A DNA stretch of 64,000 nt from a marine group bacterium Sva0996 bin134 (lineage in GTDB: Bacteria > Actinomycetota > Acidimicrobiia > Acidimicrobiales > Bin134): assembly GCA_002239105.1 (NCBI GenBank), contig MPNQ01000016.1, positions 1-64,000 of the forward strand. The letters are read 5' to 3'. The notes beneath the pieces are model-generated. The model saw nothing but the letters and a program-made list of their open reading frames with translations. It was not told the DNA's origin and ran no database searches. The translations under genes were made by a program, and so were the position numbers. Shown one piece after another: positions 58,681-64,000 of the stretch; the first letter of the stretch is position 1, and the number at the start of each line of letters is the position of its first letter.

Positions 58681-61056
58681 ATGGCCCCTGAGTCAGCCCC
58701 GAACCCTTTAGTGGAAGTGAAGCCGACGCGAGGGCTGACCAGCGAGCAGGTGGCCGAGCGCGTGGCCGCGGGTCGCACCAACCTGGTACCGGATGCCCCG
58801 GTGCGCACGCTGTCCGAGATATTGCGGGCCAACGTGTTCTCCCCTGTGAACGGGATCATGCTGGCGCTTTTTGCCGCCATCTTGGTGGCCGGGTTCCCCC
58901 GCGACGGGCTGTTCGTGGGGGTGGTGGTGTCCAATGCAGTTATCGGCGTAGCCCAGGAGATCCGGGCCAAGCGGGAGCTGGACAGGCTGGCGGTGCTCAG
59001 CGCCCCCAAGGCCCGGGTGGTGCGGGACGGAGAGGTCTCCGAGGTCGGCGTCAGTGAGGTAGTGGCCGACGAGGTGCTGGATTTGGCCCCCGGCGACCAG
59101 GTGGTGGTGGACGGGATGGTGCTCGCCTCCTCCGGGCTGGAGGCCGACGAGTCGCTACTCACCGGCGAGGCCGACCCCATCGAGAAGGAGGTCGGCGACG
59201 AGCTGCTGTCGGGCAGTTTCGTGTCGGCGGGCAGCGGGCGGTACCAGGCCACCCGAATCGGGTCCGAGTCCTACGCCAGTTCGTTGTCGGAGGAGGCCAA
59301 GCGGTTCACCCTGGTCAACAGCGAGCTGCGCAGGGGCATCGACACCGTGCTGCGCTGGCTGATCATCATCATTCCCCCCGCCTCGGCGCTGCTCATCCTG
59401 GTGCTGCTCGACACCGAAGACCGTTGGCAGAACGCCCTCCAGGGCACGGTGGCTGCTGCGGTGGCCATGGTCCCCGACGGGCTGGTGCTCCTAACCAGCC
59501 TCTCCTTCGTCGCCGGAGTGGTAGCACTGGCCCGCCGCCGAGCGCTGGCTAAAGAGCTGGCCACCGTGGAGCTGCTAGCCCGCACCGACGTGTTATGCCT
59601 GGACAAGACCGGCACGATCACCACCGGTCACATCACCTTCGGCGAGGTGGAGAGCCTGCCGGGCATCGATCCTGCCCTTGTCGCCGCCGCTCTGGGGGCC
59701 ATGGCCCATGCCGACGAGGCCCCCAACGCCACCATGCTGGCGGTGCGCGACGCCTATCCGGCCCCCGACGGTGATGCTGCCGGCGGCTGGGCTCCGGTAG
59801 GCGCCACCCCATTCTCCAGCGCCCGGAAGTGGTCGGCCCTGGAGTTCCGCAGCCACGGCGCCTTCTACTTCGGGGCACCCGATGTGATCGCCGGCGAATT
59901 CCCCGATGTGATGGCCCGGGTGGCGATACACGCCGAGGCGGGCAGGCGCACTCTCCTCTTGGCCCGCAGCCCCGATCCTCTGGCCGACGAGACGCTGCCC
60001 GAGAGTCGGGCCCCTTTGGCCTTGATCCTGCTGGAAGACACCATCCGCCCCGACGCACCTGAGATCCTGGCCTTTTTTCGGGAGCAAGGTGTGAGTCTCA
60101 AGGTGATCTCCGGCGACCACACCGCCACCGTGGCCGCTGTTGCCCAGCGGGCTGGCATCCCCAACGCCGACAACCACATGGATGCCCGGGAACTGCCTGA
60201 CGATATCGACGAGATGGCTGCCGTGTTGGCCGACAACGCGGTGTTCGGCCGGGTCACGCCCCAGCAAAAGCAGGCCATGGTGGGCGCCCTCCAGTCGAGG
60301 GGCCACACCGTGGCCATGACCGGCGACGGCGTGAACGATGTGCTGGCTCTCAAGAGTGCCGACATGGGCATCGCCATGGGCAGCGGCTCAGCATCCACCC
60401 GGGCGGTGGCCCAGCTGGTGCTGCTCGACAACTCGTTCGCCACCCTGCCCGAGGTGCTGGCCCAGGGCCGCAAGGTGATCAACAACGTGGAGCGGGTGGC
60501 CAACCTGTTCGTGACCAAAGCGGCCTACGCCGTGCTGCTCACCGTGCTGGTGGGCATCTTCACGGTGGAGTACCCGTTTCTGCCCCGCCACCTCACCTTG
60601 GTGGGCACGTTCTCCATCGGTGTGCCCGGCCTGTTCTTGGCTCTGGCCCCCAGCACCGAGCTGATTCGCCCCGGCTTCCTCACCCGGGTGCTGCGGTTCT
60701 CGATACCCGCCGGTGTGCTAGCGGCCGTGGCGTCTTTCTTTGTCTATGAGATCGCCCGCCGCCACGACGAGGTAACCCTGCCCGAGGCCCGAACCGTGGC
60801 GACGTTCACCCTGCTGGGAGTCGGGCTGGTGATCTTGGTGGTTATCAGCCGCCCTCTGCGCCCCTGGAAGATCGGGCTGGCCGCGGCCATGGCCGGGTCG
60901 TATTTGCTGGTGATGGTATGGCCGTGGGCCCGGAATTTCTTCGAACTGGACATCCCCCCGGCCTGGATGTGGATTCCCACCATCGCCGCAGTGGTGATTG
61001 CTGGTGCGGGCGTGGTTACCATCCCCCGAGCCTTGAGGAGATACCAGCACTTGTGA
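58681..61056 (+). CDS. P-type cation-transporting ATPase (CtpE-like)
   Basis: 791 aa. The A-domain loop SLLTGEADPIEK, the phosphorylation motif DKTGTITTG with Asp308, and GDGVNDVLALKSADMGIAMG in the hinge are complete. No heavy-metal-binding domain or CPC motif. In M4 the usual P-E-G-L is P-D-G-L (Pro265-Asp266-Gly267). Ten hydrophobic segments in the usual layout. The overall pattern is closest to the mycobacterial calcium transporter CtpE; the ion is inferred. It overlaps the next gene (GTGA). Confidence 0.85.
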   Translation: MAPESAPNPLVEVKPTRGLTSEQVAERVAAGRTNLVPDAPVRTLSEILRANVFSPVNGIMLALFAAILVAGFPRDGLFVGVVVSNAVIGVAQEIRAKRELDRLAVLSAPKARVVRDGEVSEVGVSEVVADEVLDLAPGDQVVVDGMVLASSGLEADESLLTGEADPIEKEVGDELLSGSFVSAGSGRYQATRIGSESYASSLSEEAKRFTLVNSELRRGIDTVLRWLIIIIPPASALLILVLLDTEDRWQNALQGTVAAAVAMVPDGLVLLTSLSFVAGVVALARRRALAKELATVELLARTDVLCLDKTGTITTGHITFGEVESLPGIDPALVAAALGAMAHADEAPNATMLAVRDAYPAPDGDAAGGWAPVGATPFSSARKWSALEFRSHGAFYFGAPDVIAGEFPDVMARVAIHAEAGRRTLLLARSPDPLADETLPESRAPLALILLEDTIRPDAPEILAFFREQGVSLKVISGDHTATVAAVAQRAGIPNADNHMDARELPDDIDEMAAVLADNAVFGRVTPQQKQAMVGALQSRGHTVAMTGDGVNDVLALKSADMGIAMGSGSASTRAVAQLVLLDNSFATLPEVLAQGRKVINNVERVANLFVTKAAYAVLLTVLVGIFTVEYPFLPRHLTLVGTFSIGVPGLFLALAPSTELIRPGFLTRVLRFSIPAGVLAAVASFFVYEIARRHDEVTLPEARTVATFTLLGVGLVILVVISRPLRPWKIGLAAAMAGSYLLVMVWPWARNFFELDIPPAWMWIPTIAAVVIAGAGVVTIPRALRRYQHL

Positions 61057-61886
61057 CTGACCACTATCAAGACATCGCCTACACGGTCGACGACCGAGTG
61101 GCGGTGATCACCCTGAACCGTCCCGAGAAGCTCAACGCCTTCAGTTCTTTGATGGGCACTGAGCTGTCTGACGCCCTGCGCCGATGCGATGCCGACGAGG
61201 ATGTGCGGGCGGTGGTCGTCACTGGCGGGGGTCGGGCCTTCTGTGCCGGCGCCGACTTCTCCGGCGGGCCGGGCGTGTTCGGCACCCCCAACCCCGACGG
61301 ATTCCGCTCCGACGCCCTTGAGTTCCATCCCTGGGATGTGCGCAAACCGGTTATCGCCGCCATCAACGGCCATGCCGTCGGCTTGGGCATGACCATCGCC
61401 CTCCAGTGCGATATCCGCTACATCGCGGCCGACGCCCGATGGGGCATCGTGCAGAACCGCCGGGGAGTGCTGCCCGATTTCCGCTCCCACTGGACCCTGC
61501 CCCGCACGGTGGGCCACGCCAAGGCGCTGGAGATCCTGCTCACCGGCAAGATGTACACCGGCACCGAGGCGGCCGAGATGGGGCTGGCAACGGCCGCCTT
61601 GCCCGCCGACGAAGTGCTGCCCGCTGCCTTGGAGACCGCCAAAGACATCGCCGTCAACGTTGCCCCCGTGTCGGTCGCCCTCAGCAAGCGGCTGCTGTGG
61701 ACCACTTCGCCCGGCGACCAAGGTTTGATCAACGACTTGGAGCGCCGCATCCACCTCCACGTCATGGGCCAGCCCGACGCCACCGAGGGGGTCATGGCCT
61801 TTCTTGAGAAGCGCCCCCCAGAATGGTCGCTCACCCTGGCCGACCACTGGCCCGACTGGATGCCCCCAGCCACCCAAGACAAGTAG
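61053..61886 (+). CDS. enoyl-CoA hydratase/isomerase family protein
   Basis: 277 aa from GTG 61053, overlapping the ATPase stop. ITLNRPEKLNAFSSLMGTEL, AVVVTGGGRAFCAGADFSGG, RKPVIAAINGHAVGLGMTIA, and the long C-terminal helix DNR crotonase pattern. A second crotonase is at 35669. The 3' end carries a 19-bp tandem duplication. Confidence 0.9.
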   Translation: MTDHYQDIAYTVDDRVAVITLNRPEKLNAFSSLMGTELSDALRRCDADEDVRAVVVTGGGRAFCAGADFSGGPGVFGTPNPDGFRSDALEFHPWDVRKPVIAAINGHAVGLGMTIALQCDIRYIAADARWGIVQNRRGVLPDFRSHWTLPRTVGHAKALEILLTGKMYTGTEAAEMGLATAALPADEVLPAALETAKDIAVNVAPVSVALSKRLLWTTSPGDQGLINDLERRIHLHVMGQPDATEGVMAFLEKRPPEWSLTLADHWPDWMPPATQDK

Positions 61887-61907
61887 AGCCACCCAAGACG
61901 AGTAGAG
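61870..61907 (+). repeat. 19-bp tandem duplication across a stop codon
   Basis: CCACCCAAGACAAGTAGAG (61870-61888) is followed at once by a copy with one A-to-G change (61889-61907). The first copy contains the TAG of the enoyl-CoA hydratase, so the duplication adds noncoding sequence only. Confidence 0.9.
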
Positions 61908-61933
61908 CACCGCAGTATCGGTAGGGTCTGGCC

Positions 61934-62905
61934 ATGCGCATCGGTATCTACCTGGACCTGCGGAACCCGCCGGAGTGGCGAAAGCCCTGGCCTGACTTCT
62001 ACCGGCAGTCTTTGGAGCTGGCCGTCCAAGCCGAGCAATGGGGGGCCGACTCGGTGTGGCTCAGCGAGCACCACTTCTTCGAGGATGGCTATCTGCCCCA
62101 GCCTCTTACCTTCGCCGCGGCCGTGGCGGCCCGCACTCAGCGCGTCAGGATCGGCACCGCCGTGCTGCTGGCCCCGCTGCGCCTCGCCCCGCAGATCGCC
62201 GAAGAGGCCGCCGTGGCCGACCAGATCAGCAACGGCCGCATCGACCTCGGGCTGGGCGCGGGCTACGTATCCAACGAGTTCGAGGCCTACGGGGCCGACC
62301 TGTCCAAGCGCTACACCATCACCGACCAGCGGGTGCGGGAGGTGCGGGAGCTGCTGGACGGCGGCGTCGTCACCCCGCCGGCAGTGCAAAATCCCTTCCC
62401 CATCTGGCTGGGTTACAACGGCCCCCAGGGCGCCCGTCGGGCCGGCCGGCTGGGTTGCGGCCTGCTATCCATCAATCCGGCCTCGCTGGAGCCCTATTCC
62501 GAGGGTTTGGCCGAGGCGGGCCACGACTCGGGCATGGCCCAAATGGCCGGAGTGGTGAGCATGGTGGTGGCCGACGACCCCGACGAGGCCTACGAGCGCA
62601 TCCTCCCACATCTGGCCTGGCAGTTGAACACCTACCGGGCCGCCGGGGCGTCGGGCACCGGCAAGACCCCCAGCATGCTCACAGTGGAGAAGCTGCGGGA
62701 GCGCCGCAGCACCATGGGGGTGATCTCTCCGATGGAGGTGCTCACCCCTGATGATGCCATCGAGCATCTGCGGCGCTTGACGGAGGGCATACCCATGGTG
62801 GAGGCCTACTGCTGGGCCAGCATCGCCGGCATGCCCGACGACTTGGCCCACCGCCACGCCGAGTTGTTGTGCACTGTTGTACGAGAAGGAGTATCCGACC
62901 TATGA
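61934..62905 (+). CDS. LLM-class flavin/F420-dependent oxidoreductase
   Basis: 323 aa. MRIGIYLDLRNPPEWRKPWP, DSVWLSEHHFFEDGYLPQPL, RVRIGTAVLLAPLRLAPQIA, GRIDLGLGAGYVSNEFEAYG and FPIWLGYNGPQGARRAGRLG are bacterial-luciferase-like. Coenzyme F420 or FMN. It overlaps the downstream SDR by 4 bp (ATGA). Second LLM protein of the window, not close to the one at 49787. Confidence 0.9.
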   Translation: MRIGIYLDLRNPPEWRKPWPDFYRQSLELAVQAEQWGADSVWLSEHHFFEDGYLPQPLTFAAAVAARTQRVRIGTAVLLAPLRLAPQIAEEAAVADQISNGRIDLGLGAGYVSNEFEAYGADLSKRYTITDQRVREVRELLDGGVVTPPAVQNPFPIWLGYNGPQGARRAGRLGCGLLSINPASLEPYSEGLAEAGHDSGMAQMAGVVSMVVADDPDEAYERILPHLAWQLNTYRAAGASGTGKTPSMLTVEKLRERRSTMGVISPMEVLTPDDAIEHLRRLTEGIPMVEAYCWASIAGMPDDLAHRHAELLCTVVREGVSDL

Positions 62906-63714
62906 GCTTGCCCCTAGCCGGAATGTCCGCCCTGGTGACCGGGGGTGCGGGCGGTATTGGCCGAACTACGGCCCAGTTGCTGGTAGGCGATGGCGCCCAC
63001 GTGGTGATCGCCAGCCGCAGCTCTGGCCACCTCCAAGAGGTTGCCGAGGAGCTGTCCCCGCTAGCGGCCGAGACCGGCGGCTACATCCGCTGGACCACCT
63101 GCGACGCCACCGACAGCGACCAGGTGCTGGCCGCAGTAGCCATGGCCACCGAGCCCACGGGGCGACTCGACATGGCAGTGTCGGTTCCTGGCGGAGGCGC
63201 AATGGCCGCGGTGCTCGACTAAGAGCCCGAGCAGGTCGCCGAAATCGTCAGCTTCAACGTGGTTGCCCCTTTCATCATGATCAAGCACGCCGGACAGCAC
63301 ATGGCCGACGCCGGAGGCAGATCCATCGTGGCCGTGTCGTCCACCGCGGCCATCCAGTCGTGTCGCTTCCTGGCCGCCTACTGCGCCGGCAAGGCCGGGG
63401 TAGACGCCCTGGTCCGAGTAGCCGCCGACGAGCTGGGTGCTCTCGGGGTCCGGGTCAACGCAGTTCGGCCGGGGCTCACCGCCACCGACACCACCCAAGG
63501 ACTGGTGAACAACGACTCGGTGGTGGCGCAGTATCTCGATCAACAGCCCCTCCAGCGCATCGGCCGCCCTGACGACATCGCCGAGGCCATCCGCTTTCTG
63601 GCCGGCCCGGAGTCGAGTTTCACCACCGGCCAATTCATCACCGTGGACGGGGGCCACACCCTGCGCTCGTTCGTGGACTTCTCCGATGTGGTGGCCTCTC
63701 GCGCCCAATCCTGA
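62902..63714 (+). pseudogene. SDR family oxidoreductase interrupted by an in-frame TAA
   Basis: ATG 62902 opens GMSALVTGGAGGIGRTTAQL, continues to AMAAVLD and stops at TAA 63220-63222. The same frame then goes on with EPEQVAEIVSFNVVAPFIMI, the Ser/Tyr/Lys active site (VAVSSTAAIQS, AAYCAGKAGVDALV), GRPDDIAEAIRFLAGPES and a C-terminal VDGGHTLRS, to TGA 63712-63714. Both halves together make one complete SDR of 270 codons. A TAT or TAC to TAA change would explain it. Either a recent nonsense mutation or a sequence error; TAA is not recoded in known selenoprotein systems. Confidence 0.85.
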
Positions 63715-63732
63715 TCAATTTCGGCGGATCCA

Positions 63733-64000
63733 ATGAGCCACTTGTCGATTCGCCGGAAATCAACCACAGTCCTGGTGGCCGTGGTGGCCGCGGTCGCGGT
63801 GTTGGCCACCGCTTGTGTCATAGATGATGCGGACACTCCAGGAGACCGATTCACGTCCATATCCGCCGGTGAGGACCACACCTGCGGCATCACTCCCAAC
63901 AGCACCGTCTGGTGTTGGGGCGACAACTGGACCAATGCCGGATGGGCCTATGTCCCCAATGGAACCTTCACTGCTATCTCCGCCGGATCGGGCTATTCGT
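63733..64000 (+). CDS. lipoprotein with RCC1-like repeats, 3' partial
   Basis: ATG 63733 opens a basic signal and hydrophobic helix ending in the lipobox VLATAC. After a short linker, SISAGEDHTCGITPNSTVWC, W-G-D-N and SAGSG begin RCC1-type propeller repeats, and the frame runs off the right edge. Such repeats make beta-propeller surface proteins of varied function. Confidence 0.8.
   Translation, partial: MSHLSIRRKSTTVLVAVVAAVAVLATACVIDDADTPGDRFTSISAGEDHTCGITPNSTVWCWGDNWTNAGWAYVPNGTFTAISAGSGYS

Noticed and set aside
63220..63222. In-frame TAA in the SDR as recoded codon
   Set aside because: TAA is not read as Sec or pyrrolysine; the expected residue is not catalytic, so mutation or error is simpler.
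1..64000. Genome-wide reassignment of UGA to an amino acid
   Set aside because: Many genes here end in TGA with a neighbour starting in the same ATGA/GTGA overlap, and reading through would run into those neighbours; only three TGAs continue into conserved protein.

Overview
The window is high-GC, tightly packed bacterial chromosome. Its gene content and gene order point to an actinobacterium, most likely of the class Acidimicrobiia. The order gcvT - merR - DUF151 nuclease - hpt - ftsR - garA - gcvH - pgsA resembles the mycobacterial pgsA2/gcvH/garA region. MurT/GatD, two F420-type luciferase-like oxidoreductases and many CoA-based catabolic genes fit the same group. The class assignment is inference; no rRNA is present.

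Region by region. 1-1195: two tandem TlpA/DsbE-like secreted thioredoxin proteins, each with an in-frame UGA at the first position of the CxxC active site. 1192-6574: the glycine-cleavage/garA block on the minus strand. 6.6-11.1 kb: HIT protein, DUF2079 membrane protein, D-aminoacylase-like amidohydrolase, tRNA-Pro(GGG), small proteins. 11.1-16.8 kb: DEAD-box helicase with a 69-bp coding repeat, SpoIIE-type phosphatase, Der GTPase, DUF512 radical SAM protein. 16.9-25.2 kb: a housekeeping block (ispH, plsC, cmk, aroA, tyrA, aroH, pseudouridine synthase, scpB, scpA, trpS), in which tyrA carries a frameshifting deletion. 25.2-33.5 kb: epoxide hydrolase, a decayed MazEF-like module, two large exported proteins of unknown role, MurT/GatD. 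33.5-63.7 kb: a catabolic region with nucleoside hydrolase, CoA transferase, enoyl-CoA hydratases, amidohydrolases, acyl-CoA ligase, ETF fusion, bicupin, TauD- and PhyH-type dioxygenases, MBL hydrolase, F420-type oxidoreductases, several SDRs, Nudix and a P-type ATPase. It is interrupted by an Xre-COG2856/PIN toxin-antitoxin-like pair. The right edge cuts an RCC1-repeat lipoprotein.

The strongest unusual signal is selenocysteine. Three genes (partial 1-584, 584-1195, 52897-53445) each look split by one TGA, yet reading continues in the same frame. The TGA falls exactly at a redox-active position: UxxC in two thioredoxin folds and U-G-S-C in the third. A SECIS-like hairpin follows each one. 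The third gene matches the uncharacterised UGSC selenoprotein family and sits beside a 345-aa protein of unknown function. If the reading is right, the organism carries selA/selB/selC/selD elsewhere, exports at least one selenocysteine thioredoxin lipoprotein (and probably a second), and has a UGSC-based pathway embedded in a catabolic gene cluster. Simple TGA-terminated annotation would miss or truncate all three proteins.

Other damaged or variant loci are tyrA (14-nt deletion), an SDR with an in-frame TAA, and the MazEF remnant. Genes overlap heavily: many pairs share ATGA or GTGA, and five convergent pairs share their stop codons. Little noncoding sequence is left, and no gene-free stretch exceeds 300 bases.
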